64,000 bases of DNA from Kineosporia mesophila. Its GTDB lineage: Bacteria > Actinomycetota > Actinomycetes > Actinomycetales > Kineosporiaceae. Made by a program: the position numbers and the translations under genes. Below are positions 25,497 through 34,040 of the stretch, piece after piece. The stretch's first letter is position 1. Each line of letters opens with the position of its first letter. The notes beneath the pieces are model-generated. The model searched no databases. It was not told the origin of the DNA and was given only the letters and a program-made list of their open reading frames with translations. The stretch spans positions 1 through 64,000 of the forward strand of contig NZ_JAJOMA010000033.1 of assembly GCF_021129235.1 (NCBI RefSeq), in the 5' to 3' direction.

Positions 25497-27614
25497 TCAC
25501 GCAGGCTTGGACCGGTCTTGAATGTCTTCGTCCGGAAACACTTCCGAGGACGGCGCCCGCCGTGCGCCGCAGCGTTCCAGCCAGCGAACGAGCTGCTGGT
25601 GCACGACGTCGGCGCCGTAGAGTAGTTCCTCGCCCTCGACCGAGCGGTCGAGCAGGTCCTCGTCGACGAACCAGCCGGCCGGGTGCACCAGCGCCGCCTG
25701 GTTCTGCCAGCCGCCCAGCCCGCCGTGGGATCCGACGAGTTCCTCGAAGGCGTGCACCTCACCGGTGCGCGGGTGGATCGAGGAGTGCACGTACAGGTCG
25801 GGGCAGTTCTTCATGGTGGCCACCCGCAGCAGGTCCTTGACGGCGCGGGGCCCGAACGGGGCGAGGGGGTCCTCACCCTCCACGGCGTTCTCGAGCAGCA
25901 GGCGCACCCCCTGGGGGCCGATCACCAGAGGACCGCGCACGCTGTCGGCCAGGACGAAGCCCACACCGGGCTCGGTGACCAGGCCGGGAATGAGGCCGGG
26001 ATGAATCTCGGTGAAGGTCTCCACGGTCACCCGCCCGGGCAGGCGCGGGAACCAGACCAGGCCGAGGTTGCCGGAACCGACGACGACCAGTTCCGGGCGC
26101 TCCTTCTCTTCCTCGTCGTCACCGCGCTGGGGGCCGACGAGCACACCGGCCGGGCTGCGCCGGCTGGCCCACCGGGCTTTCGGGCGGGACGCGAGCACGT
26201 CACCGAGCAGGGCGTTGATGGGGCCCCAGCCCTCCACGTCACCGGTGTTCTCGACGCTGCGGCCCGTCGGGGCGCCGCAGTACGAGCGCACCGCGGCCTC
26301 CAGCGTGCGCCCGGTGAGCTGCCGGAACGTCGAGCCCTGGCTCTGGCCGTGGTCGGACAGCACCACGAACCGGTACTCGCGCGGAGCGGCGTCGGCCACC
26401 CGCTCCAGTGTGTGCAGCACCAGGTCCAGGCCGGTCAGCGCGTCCATCGACTCGCTGCGGGAGACCCCGGCGTGGTGGGCGATCTCGTCGTAGTCGACGA
26501 AGTCCACAAAGATCGACGGGGCCCCGGCCATCATGTGCTCGGCGACCAGTGCCACGTTCAGGTCGCGCAGCACCACGTTGGTCAGCCCGCGCAACGCGAC
26601 GTACGAGCCCCGGCGGCGGATCCGCGGCTCGATGCCGCGCACCCGCTGCTGACGGCCCTGGTAGAGCTCCTTGACGATCTCGGCGACCGTCAGCACCAGG
26701 GCCCGGGCGAGCACGAACGGGCTGAAGAAGAAGCGGATGTACGCGCTGCCCGGCCCCAGGTCGCCCCGGCGGGCGGCGCGGCTCATCACCATCAGGGCGG
26801 TCGGGGCGTCACCGCTGAACATGTTGCTGACGCTGACCCCGCCGTCGGCCAGCAGACCGCGTCCGTCGGAGAGCCGGTCCTCGATGATCGCGGCGTCGGC
26901 CGGGCGGTTGGCCACCATCAGCCGCCCGGAGTCCTTCTCGTACCAGCGGAAGGCCGGGATGCCGTCGTTGCTGCCGTGCAGCAGCGCGGCCTGGCTGGCC
27001 GGCGTGGTCGAGGGCACCCGGGCCCACCACGGCATCATCTCGTGGCTGCCCGAACGCACCCAGCGCGACAGCGTGGGCAGCACCCCGGAGACGATGCCGC
27101 TCTGCAGCAGGGGGTAGGGCAGGCCGTCGATCTGCACGATGACGACGCCGGCCGGGTCGTCGTGACGCCGGTGGTGCCCGTTGCGCCGCCGGCGGGACTC
27201 CCCCCGCCGGATCAGGTCGGCGACCAGGTAGGAGCTGTCGTTGACCCCGACCAGCCAGCGGGTGCACGCGGCCAGCAGGGCGGCCAGCAGCAGGGTCTGC
27301 GCGACCGCGTCGATCCCGGTGAACACCACGCCCGGCACCACGAGCAGCGCGGTCATGATCAGCACGAGCTGGGCGCTCAGGCCGAGCGCCAGGGCGGTGA
27401 AGGCCCCGGCCAGACCGGCCACCAGCCGCAGGGCCGGGCGCGCGAGCGCGTCGACCGCGGCGGTCACCGCGGCCACCGCGAACGCCCACCACCAGTGGTC
27501 GATCTCCAGGTCGGCGAGGATCCACGACGACACCAGGAGGGCAGCCGCGTTCGGCACGAGGCCGATCAGGGCGTCGCGCAGGTCCCGGCTGCTGATGTTC
27601 AGCCCTTTCGGCAT
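25497..27614 (-). CDS. Membrane protein with holin-like N-terminus and alkaline-phosphatase-family domain
   Basis: A 705-residue fusion. Residues 1-130 hold four hydrophobic segments resembling the phage-holin-4_2 domain, followed by a basic linker (RRGESRRRRNGHHRRHDD) and then a phosphatase/phosphodiesterase domain: metal site VIVQIDGLPYPLL, nucleophile region PSTTPASQAALLHG, and metal ligands in VDYDEIAHHAG and VVLSDHGQSQGSTF. The catalytic part resembles nucleotide pyrophosphatase or phosphoglycerol transferase families and should face the cytosol if the linker follows positive-inside. The role may be in envelope or lipid phosphate metabolism. Similar fusions occur in other actinobacteria. 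Confidence 0.88.
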   Translation of the reverse strand: MPKGLNISSRDLRDALIGLVPNAAALLVSSWILADLEIDHWWWAFAVAAVTAAVDALARPALRLVAGLAGAFTALALGLSAQLVLIMTALLVVPGVVFTGIDAVAQTLLLAALLAACTRWLVGVNDSSYLVADLIRRGESRRRRNGHHRRHDDPAGVVIVQIDGLPYPLLQSGIVSGVLPTLSRWVRSGSHEMMPWWARVPSTTPASQAALLHGSNDGIPAFRWYEKDSGRLMVANRPADAAIIEDRLSDGRGLLADGGVSVSNMFSGDAPTALMVMSRAARRGDLGPGSAYIRFFFSPFVLARALVLTVAEIVKELYQGRQQRVRGIEPRIRRRGSYVALRGLTNVVLRDLNVALVAEHMMAGAPSIFVDFVDYDEIAHHAGVSRSESMDALTGLDLVLHTLERVADAAPREYRFVVLSDHGQSQGSTFRQLTGRTLEAAVRSYCGAPTGRSVENTGDVEGWGPINALLGDVLASRPKARWASRRSPAGVLVGPQRGDDEEEKERPELVVVGSGNLGLVWFPRLPGRVTVETFTEIHPGLIPGLVTEPGVGFVLADSVRGPLVIGPQGVRLLLENAVEGEDPLAPFGPRAVKDLLRVATMKNCPDLYVHSSIHPRTGEVHAFEELVGSHGGLGGWQNQAALVHPAGWFVDEDLLDRSVEGEELLYGADVVHQQLVRWLERCGARRAPSSEVFPDEDIQDRSKPA

Positions 27615-27672
27615 TCGGGCAGGTTACGGGGTTGCGCGAGGTGTCCCGCGTCACAGGAGTCCCGGGAAATAT

Positions 27673-27684
27673 TTGAACATTCAA
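27673..27684. promoter_or_regulatory. Candidate operator TTGAA-N2-TTCAA
   Basis: TTGAACATTCAA is a small perfect dyad 60-70 bp before the following oxidoreductase gene. Such short TTGAA/TTCAA dyads are common for MarR/HxlR-type regulators of redox genes; no such regulator is adjacent. Confidence 0.4.
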
Positions 27685-27743
27685 CTACCTTGAGGATGGT
27701 GCGGCTGCCGGACGGGCAGCCCCCGGATCGCGAGGAGCACGAC

Positions 27744-28310
27744 ATGACGCACGTCAGCATCATCGGTAACGGCAACATGGGCCCGGCCATCGCCGACCTC
27801 GTCACCAAGGGCGGCAACACGGTCGAGATCCTGGGCCGCGACGACCGCGTCACCGGCGAGATCGTGGTGCTCGCCGTGCCCTTCCCGGCTGTCGAGGGCA
27901 TCGTCGCCGCCCGCCGCGACGAGCTGGCCGGCAAGATCGTCGTCGACATCACCAACCCGCTGAACTTCGAGACCTTCGACTCGCTCACGGTGCCCGCCGA
28001 CTCCTCCGCCGCGGCCCAGATCGCCGCCGCCCTGCCGGACGCGCGTGTGCTCAAGGCGTTCAACACCAACTTCGCCGCCACCCTGGCCACCCGCACGATC
28101 GGGTCACAGGCCACCACCGTGCTCGTCGCCGGGGACGACACCGACGCCAAGAACCTGCTCGCCGCGGTCGTGACCGCCGGTGGCGCCCGGGCCGTCGACG
28201 CCGGATCCCTGCGCCGCGCCCGCGAGCTGGAGGCACTCGGATTCCTCCAGCTCACCCTCGCCGCCTCGGAGAAGATCTCCTGGACCGGCGGTTTCGGCCT
28301 GAACAACTGA
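27744..28310 (+). CDS. NADPH-dependent F420 reductase-like oxidoreductase
   Basis: A 188-residue Rossmann protein of the NADP/F420-reductase family. The nucleotide-binding start VSIIGNGNMGPAIADLVTKG is clear, and the segment VVLAVPFPAVEGIV matches the second strand region. The C-terminal part (LKAFNTNFAATLATRTIG) is typical of these small reductases that interconvert NADPH and reduced F420 or reduce quinone-like compounds. ATG 27744 is preceded by GAGGAG (27732-27737), a good Shine-Dalgarno. A stem-loop follows its stop. Confidence 0.9.
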   Translation: MTHVSIIGNGNMGPAIADLVTKGGNTVEILGRDDRVTGEIVVLAVPFPAVEGIVAARRDELAGKIVVDITNPLNFETFDSLTVPADSSAAAQIAAALPDARVLKAFNTNFAATLATRTIGSQATTVLVAGDDTDAKNLLAAVVTAGGARAVDAGSLRRARELEALGFLQLTLAASEKISWTGGFGLNN

Positions 28311-28318
28311 CATCCGGC

Positions 28319-28360
28319 GCCGGTGGGGGTGCCCCGGAGTCCATCCGGGCCCCCACCGGC
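28319..28360 (+). terminator. Strong intrinsic-type terminator hairpin
   Basis: GCCGGTGGGGG (28319-28329) pairs with CCCCCACCGGC (28350-28360), with CCCGGA/TCCGGG pairing inside. It sits nine bases after the stop of the F420-type reductase and isolates it from the next gene. There is no T-run. Confidence 0.8.
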
Positions 28361-28402
28361 TAGATTCCTCCCGTCAGACCTGGACGTTGGAGGAAGAAAC
28401 CC

Positions 28403-29365
28403 GTGAGCATCCCCCTGGTGATCGACACCGACACCGCGCAGGACGACTGCGTCGCGATCCTGGCCGGCCTTCTCACCGAGGGAGCCGACCTGCGGGCGAT
28501 CACCATGGTGGCCGGTAACGTCGGCTTCGACCGGCAGGTGCGCAACGCGTACCTGACCCTGAACGCCGGCGACCGGCTCGGTGCCGTGCCCATCCACCTG
28601 GGCTCGCGTCGTCCTCTGGTACGCCCGTGGGTCTCCGCCGAGAACGTGCACGGTGACGGCGCCGGCGGCCTCGACATGGACTTCGCCGGGCTGGAGCCCG
28701 AGACCGAGCACGCCGTCGACGCCCTGCTGCGCCTGGCCGACGAGGCCGGCGGCGAACTCAGCATCGTGGCCATCGGGCCGCTCACCAACATCGCGCTCGC
28801 CGTCGTCAAGCGCCCCGAGTTTGCCCAGCAGGTCAAGCATCTCGTGGTGATGGGCGGCTCGAACAACGCCCGCGGCAACATCACCGCCGCGGCCGAGTTC
28901 AACTTCTACGTCGACCCCGAGGCCGCGAAAATCGTTTTCGACGCCGGGTTCCACGTCACCGTCGTGCCCTGGGCCCCGTTGACGTTGCAGCAGGCCGTCT
29001 TCGGGCGCCCGGTGCTCGACCGCATCGCCGCCATCGGCACCCCGCTGTCGGACTTCTTCACCCGGGTCTGCTCGTCCACCCTGGCCTTCGACGAGAGCGT
29101 CGGCATTCCCGGCACCACGCACCCGGACTCGCTGTCGGTGGCCGTGCTGCTGCGCCCGGACCTGGTGACGAAGTCGGCGCAGTACCACGTCGACATCGAG
29201 ACCGGCTCCGAGCTGACCCGCGGCTACGCGGCCATGTCGTGGGGCGTGCACGGCCTGACCCCGAACGCCACGGTGGTCGAGGAGATCGACGCCCCCGGCT
29301 TCGAGGCGTTCCTGCTCGGGATGCTGGCCACGCCGACCACCCCGCCCCGCCCCTTCACCGCTTAG
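28403..29365 (+). CDS. Second nucleoside hydrolase
   Basis: A 320-residue N-ribohydrolase of the IunH family with the calcium site VIDTDTAQDDC and the family blocks VAIGPLTNIALAV and EFNFYVDPEAA. It differs from the gene at 139 in the N-terminal loop (DTAQDD instead of DPGHDD), which replaces the common glycine-histidine pair, so substrate range may differ. GTG 28403 is well supported by GGAGGAAG (28389-28396). It ends 40 bp before a convergent RelA/SpoT gene, with a repeat fragment between. Confidence 0.92.
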   Translation: MSIPLVIDTDTAQDDCVAILAGLLTEGADLRAITMVAGNVGFDRQVRNAYLTLNAGDRLGAVPIHLGSRRPLVRPWVSAENVHGDGAGGLDMDFAGLEPETEHAVDALLRLADEAGGELSIVAIGPLTNIALAVVKRPEFAQQVKHLVVMGGSNNARGNITAAAEFNFYVDPEAAKIVFDAGFHVTVVPWAPLTLQQAVFGRPVLDRIAAIGTPLSDFFTRVCSSTLAFDESVGIPGTTHPDSLSVAVLLRPDLVTKSAQYHVDIETGSELTRGYAAMSWGVHGLTPNATVVEEIDAPGFEAFLLGMLATPTTPPRPFTA

Positions 29366-29380
29366 ACCCCGGAAACCGCC

Positions 29381-29396
29381 GTGATCACGAACCAGG
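29381..29396. repeat. Fragment of dispersed repeat half-unit
   Basis: GTGATCACGAACCAGG, the distal end of the half-unit, between the convergent ends of the second nucleoside hydrolase and the RelA/SpoT gene. Confidence 0.4.
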
Positions 29397-29406
29397 GGGG
29401 CCGGGG

Positions 29407-31677
29407 TCAGCGCACCAGCGCCGAGCGCACCCCGGGCAGCTCGCGCAGCCTCGTCGACAGCTGCGACCGGCTGCCCGGGTGCACGACCTCGTAGGTCTGG
29501 TGCCCGGCGCCGTCCTCACCGATGTACGAGGACGACGACTCGATGTCGCAGTCCAGGTCGGCCAGGGCCAGCACCACCCGGGCCACCATGCCCGGGGTGT
29601 TCTCGCAGACCAGGTCGATCATCGACATCTGCGAGCCGGCGCGGACCCAGGCCAGGCGGGCGTTGCGGGCCGGGTCCCTGGCCAGGTGGGCCAGGGCCTG
29701 GGGGCAGCCGGAGGCGTGCACCACGACGCCGCGCGTGCGGGACAGCACGCCCAGCAGGCCCCGGCCGGGCACCGCGTGGCAGCAGCCCGGCCAGGTCAGG
29801 CTCACGCCGGTCAGGCCCGGGGCGGTGACGTGCAGGAGCGGCACGCCCGCCGGGGTGGGGGCCGGGCCGGGTGCCAGGTCGTCCTCGAAACCGGAGGGCC
29901 CGACGGGCCGGTCCGGGGTCGGGAGCGTGGGTGGTCCGGGCGTGTGCGGGGTGGAGGTCGCGGTGAGGACCTGGGAAAGGGTCTCCATCTCGATCCGCCC
30001 GGCGCCCACCTCCTCGGCCAGGGTGTCGAGGGAGTCCAGGCCGGTGGCCCGCAGCAGCGCGGTCTCGGCCTGGGCCCGGGGCAGCCGCCGGCGGGACAGC
30101 AACTGCACCAGGGCGGCCTCGCCGGTGGCGCGCTCGCTGTCGCGGCGGTGCCGGGTGTGCCAGGCCCGCACGCGCTGGCGGGCCCGGGCGGTGACGGTCC
30201 ACTCCAGCCAGTCCAGCGACGGGCCGGTGGTGCGGCGGGTGATGATCTCGACCGTATTGCCGCTGATCAGGCGGGTGTTCAGGGGGACCAGGGCGCCGTT
30301 GACGCGGGCCCCGGAGGTACGGTCGCCGATCTCGGAGTGCACGGCGTAGGCGAAGTCGACCACGGACGCGCCGGCTGGCAGCGAGATCACGTCACCCCGC
30401 GGGGTGAGTACCCAGATCTCCTCGGACGTCAGTTCACCGGCGACGGCGGAGAGGTACTCGCTGTCGTCGGCGTCGTGCCAGTCCAGCACCCGCGACAGCC
30501 ACTGCGGCTCGACGCCGGTCTCGTGCTTGTAGGCGTGATGGGCGGCGCTGCCGTGCTCGGCGGCGGTGTGCATCTCGCGGGTGCGCACCTGCACCTCGAC
30601 CATGCGCCCGTTCAGCAGCACGGTGGTGTGCAGCGAGCGATAGGCATTGAACTTAGGGCGGGCGATGTAGTCCTTGAACCGGTCGGGCACGGGTTCCCAG
30701 AGGGCGTGCACCAGGCCGAGCACCCGGTAGCAGTCCTCCACGTCGTCCACCACGACCCGCACGCCGATCAGGTCGTGCAGGCTCTCCAGGTCGCGTCCGC
30801 TGGTGTGCGTCTTGCGGTAGATGCTCCACAGATGCTTGATGCGGCCGGTGATCTCGTGCTGGTTCGCGCCGGTGGTGCCGTCGGCCGCCTCGAGATGCGC
30901 CTGCAGGGCCGTCATCGCCTCCTGGAGGGTTTCCTCCAGGTGCGGGCGGTTGATCAGCTCGGCGCGCAGTTCCAGGTACTCGTCCGGGTAGGCCACCGCG
31001 AACGCGCGGTCCTCGAGCTCGGCCTTCAGCAGCGCGAAACCCAGCCGGTGGGCGAGCGGCCCGTGGATGGCCAGTGACTCCCGGCCGATCCTCGCCGCCT
31101 TCGCCGAGGGCAGTGAGCCGATCGTGCGCAGGTTGTGCAGCCGGTCGGCCAGCTTGATGGTGACCACCCGGGGATCGGCGGCCAGGGCCACGAAAAGCTT
31201 GCGCAGGCGCGCTGCCTCGGTGGTGTCCGGGTCGTCGCCGCGCACCGCGGCCACCTTCGTGGCGCCGTCCACGAGCACGGCCACCTGCGGGCCGAAGGTG
31301 GTGCGCACGTCGTCCAGTGTCACCTCGGTGTCCTCGACGGTGTCGTGCAGCACCGCGCCGATCACCGTGGCCGGCTGCGCCCCGAGTCCGGCCACGATCG
31401 TGGCGACCGCGAGCGGGTGCGTGATGTACGGCTCGCCGCTGCGGCGGAACTGCCCGTCGTGGGCCCGGATGCCGTAGTCGACGGCCTTTCTCAGGTCCTC
31501 GCGGGCGGCCGGTTCCCAGTCCGCGACCGCGCTCTGGAGGCTCAGGACCGCCGCGGCGATGTAACGGTCGTCGGTCGCGGGATCGGCAGGCACCCGGGTG
31601 CGATCGGCAGGAGGCGGGGTCGGGTGAAGCGTTTGCTTCCGACCTTCGCTGCCCGTGTGACGCACGAGAATCGACAA
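29407..31677 (-). CDS. Long RelA/SpoT-type (p)ppGpp synthetase/hydrolase
   Basis: A 756-residue RSH protein. The HD hydrolase domain has His111-Asp112 and Glu115-Asp116 (HDTVEDT). The synthetase domain has RFKD (333-336), KFNAYRSLHTTV and EVQVRTREMH. TGS (IWVLTPRGDVISLPAG), zinc-finger (WPGCCHAVPG) and ACT (ENTPGMVARVVLAL) domains follow, so all RSH parts are present. The RxKD motif marks a bifunctional rather than synthetase-only enzyme. Two conserved positions differ from the usual: PVPDRFKDY has Asp where the family has Gly, and AAHHAYK has His where Trp is usual. With no secDF-apt neighbours this looks like a second, divergent RSH. It follows a GGDEF-EAL gene by 44 bp on the same strand. 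Confidence 0.93.
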   Translation of the reverse strand: MSILVRHTGSEGRKQTLHPTPPPADRTRVPADPATDDRYIAAAVLSLQSAVADWEPAAREDLRKAVDYGIRAHDGQFRRSGEPYITHPLAVATIVAGLGAQPATVIGAVLHDTVEDTEVTLDDVRTTFGPQVAVLVDGATKVAAVRGDDPDTTEAARLRKLFVALAADPRVVTIKLADRLHNLRTIGSLPSAKAARIGRESLAIHGPLAHRLGFALLKAELEDRAFAVAYPDEYLELRAELINRPHLEETLQEAMTALQAHLEAADGTTGANQHEITGRIKHLWSIYRKTHTSGRDLESLHDLIGVRVVVDDVEDCYRVLGLVHALWEPVPDRFKDYIARPKFNAYRSLHTTVLLNGRMVEVQVRTREMHTAAEHGSAAHHAYKHETGVEPQWLSRVLDWHDADDSEYLSAVAGELTSEEIWVLTPRGDVISLPAGASVVDFAYAVHSEIGDRTSGARVNGALVPLNTRLISGNTVEIITRRTTGPSLDWLEWTVTARARQRVRAWHTRHRRDSERATGEAALVQLLSRRRLPRAQAETALLRATGLDSLDTLAEEVGAGRIEMETLSQVLTATSTPHTPGPPTLPTPDRPVGPSGFEDDLAPGPAPTPAGVPLLHVTAPGLTGVSLTWPGCCHAVPGRGLLGVLSRTRGVVVHASGCPQALAHLARDPARNARLAWVRAGSQMSMIDLVCENTPGMVARVVLALADLDCDIESSSSYIGEDGAGHQTYEVVHPGSRSQLSTRLRELPGVRSALVR

Positions 31678-31721
31678 TAAGCGGTAAAGCGGATGCCCGC
31701 GCGTCCGGCCGGGGGTGGCGC

Positions 31722-34022
31722 TCAGGCCGGGTGGTCGTTGCCGGCCTGTCGGGTGGCCACCGTCTCACCTGCGGGTTTCGGCCGTCCGAGGTAGTAGCCC
31801 TGGGCCAGCTCGCAGCCCATGGCGGCGAGCCGGTCGAGCTGCTCCCGGGTCTCCACCCCCTCGGCCACCACGTCGAGGTGGAAGGCATGCGCGGCGGTGA
31901 CCATCAGTTCGACGAGCGACTGCGTGGCCCGGTCGTCGGCGTGCAGGAAACTCTGGTCGATCTTCAGGCTGTCGACCTGGAGCTTCTGGAGCTGGCCGAT
32001 GCTCGTGTAGCCGGTGCCGAAGTCGTCGAGGCTCACAGCGACGCCCAGTGCCCGCAGGTCGCGCAGGTGGGCGTCGGCCGTCGGCTCGTCCATCAGGGCG
32101 GTCTCGGTGATCTCGAGCACCAGCCGGGCCGCCTCCAGCCCGCTGTCGTGCAGGGCCTGGCGCACCTCCTCGACCAGGGACGGCGAGGCCAGGTGACGGG
32201 CCGAGACGTTGACGGCCACGGTCACGTCGCGATGCGTCTGCGGGTCGGCCCAGATCCAGTCGGCCAGCTGCTTCGTGGCCGTGGCCAGCACCCAGCGCCC
32301 GACCTCGCAGATCAGCAGGGACTCCTCGGCGGCCGGGATGAAGTCGGCGGGCGGCACCAGGCCGCGCTCGGGGTGGTGCCAGCGGATCAGGGCCTCGTAG
32401 GAACGCAGCCGCCCGTCGGTCACCCCCAGCACCGGCTGGTAATGCAGCTCGAACTGCCCCTGCGCCAGCCCGGTGCGCACGTCCGACTCCAGCTGGGCGC
32501 GGGCCTCCAGCTCGGTGCGCAGAGCCTGGTCGAAGATCTCGGCCCGGCCGCGCCCGGCGCTCTTGGCCCGGTAGGCGGCCAGATCGGCGTCCTGCAAGAG
32601 TTTCTCCGGGTCGACCTCGCCGTCCCGAGCCAGCGCGATGCCGATGCTGGCGCCCACGGCCGCCTTGCCCCCGGCGGTCATGATCGGGTCGCTGACCCGG
32701 CTCACCAGGCGCTCGGCGATGGCCATCAACTCGGCCGGGGCCGGGACCGGGTCGATGAGCACGACGAACTCGTCGCCGCCCTGGCGCCCGATCACGTCGC
32801 CCGCGCGCAGCACGCTCTTCATCCGCTCGGTGACGGTGCGCAGGACCTCGTCGCCGGCGGCATGGCCGAGCTGGTCGTTGACGCGTTTGAAGAAGTCGAG
32901 GTCGACGAAGAGGACGGCGACTTCGCTGCCGCTGCGGCGGGCGCGTTGCATCTGGGCGGCCAGGAGTTCCATCAGGTAGGCGCGGTTGGGCAGGTCGGTG
33001 AGGGGGTCGTGGGCGGCTTGATGGACGAGGTCGTCGCGGAAGGCGTCGCGCTGGGCGGTCGAGAGCGCCAGCTGGTGGGTCGAGAGCCACATCCGCAGCG
33101 GCACGAGCAGGAACAGCAGCGACGAGAACAGCGCCAGCGGAAGGTGGTTCAGCCGCAACTCGTGGTACTTGTCGTACAGCAGGACACCCGGCACGACCAT
33201 CAGGGCGGTAGAGGTGAACACCAGCCGGGTGGGGGAGAACAGACCGGTCGCGTCCGCGGGGGCCCGGACCGGGGAGGTGGCCGCGCTCAGCGCACCGTGG
33301 CCCAGCCCCACGAACATCAGCAGGAAAAGGGTCTCGAGCCAGCGCGTCTGCAGGCTGACGCTGCCGGCGGTGGCCCCGAAGACCACGTTGCCGCTCAGGC
33401 CGGACAGCACCCCGGCGGTGAAACCCGCTGCCGACCCGCGGTTCACTGGGGCGGGGGAGCGGTTCACCAGCGACATCACCGCGGCCAGCAGGACGAAGGA
33501 GAACAGGGGGTAGAGGAGCCCGACGACCTCGGCGAAATCGAACCCGTTGTGCAGTGACCCGGACGAGGACACCCAGAGCACCAGGCCACCGGCCCCGCTG
33601 ATCACGGCGGTGTCGAGCAGGCCGGCGGTGTCCACCCGCCGGTCACGTTGCAGCAGGACCAGACCGAGACCGATCGCGATGTAGGTGGCCAGCCAGCCGG
33701 CGTCCGACCAGGCCGGGAAGGGCAGGGGCACGCCTTGCGCGGCGGCCAGGGCGTCACCGGCGACGCTGGTCGCCGTCCCGAGGCAGAAGAGCAGCCAGAT
33801 CCCGCGCCGCTCCCGGTCCCGGTGGAGCGCCACCGCCATCGCCAGGCACGAGGAGGAGGTCACGGCCAGCTGCGCCAGGGCCCGGGGCACACCTCCTGGT
33901 ACCAGCCAGTAAAAGCCGAGCAGGACAGCCGCGACGATCAGGTACCGCCGTCCGGCGTCGAGGCGCATGGTCTGACTTCGGGCCGGGCGGGCCCGCGGTT
34001 CAGTCGTGGCCCCGCGCGTCAT
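31722..34022 (-). CDS. Membrane GGDEF-EAL protein (c-di-GMP synthesis and breakdown)
   Basis: A 766-residue signalling protein. About ten hydrophobic segments fill residues 25-320, followed by a GGDEF cyclase domain (GGDEF at 415-419, intact) and an EAL phosphodiesterase domain (EAL at 543-545, with NVSARHLASPSLV and DDFGTGYTSIGQLQ later). Both active sites look complete, so it could make or degrade cyclic di-GMP depending on its membrane-sensed signal. It sits 18 bp downstream of a PucR regulator and 44 bp upstream of a (p)ppGpp synthetase/hydrolase, all on the same strand. The first 18 residues are polar; ATG 33968 is an alternative start. Confidence 0.95.
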   Translation of the reverse strand: MTRGATTEPRARPARSQTMRLDAGRRYLIVAAVLLGFYWLVPGGVPRALAQLAVTSSSCLAMAVALHRDRERRGIWLLFCLGTATSVAGDALAAAQGVPLPFPAWSDAGWLATYIAIGLGLVLLQRDRRVDTAGLLDTAVISGAGGLVLWVSSSGSLHNGFDFAEVVGLLYPLFSFVLLAAVMSLVNRSPAPVNRGSAAGFTAGVLSGLSGNVVFGATAGSVSLQTRWLETLFLLMFVGLGHGALSAATSPVRAPADATGLFSPTRLVFTSTALMVVPGVLLYDKYHELRLNHLPLALFSSLLFLLVPLRMWLSTHQLALSTAQRDAFRDDLVHQAAHDPLTDLPNRAYLMELLAAQMQRARRSGSEVAVLFVDLDFFKRVNDQLGHAAGDEVLRTVTERMKSVLRAGDVIGRQGGDEFVVLIDPVPAPAELMAIAERLVSRVSDPIMTAGGKAAVGASIGIALARDGEVDPEKLLQDADLAAYRAKSAGRGRAEIFDQALRTELEARAQLESDVRTGLAQGQFELHYQPVLGVTDGRLRSYEALIRWHHPERGLVPPADFIPAAEESLLICEVGRWVLATATKQLADWIWADPQTHRDVTVAVNVSARHLASPSLVEEVRQALHDSGLEAARLVLEITETALMDEPTADAHLRDLRALGVAVSLDDFGTGYTSIGQLQKLQVDSLKIDQSFLHADDRATQSLVELMVTAAHAFHLDVVAEGVETREQLDRLAAMGCELAQGYYLGRPKPAGETVATRQAGNDHPA

Positions 34023-34040
34023 CCGAGCGACGGGCTCCGG

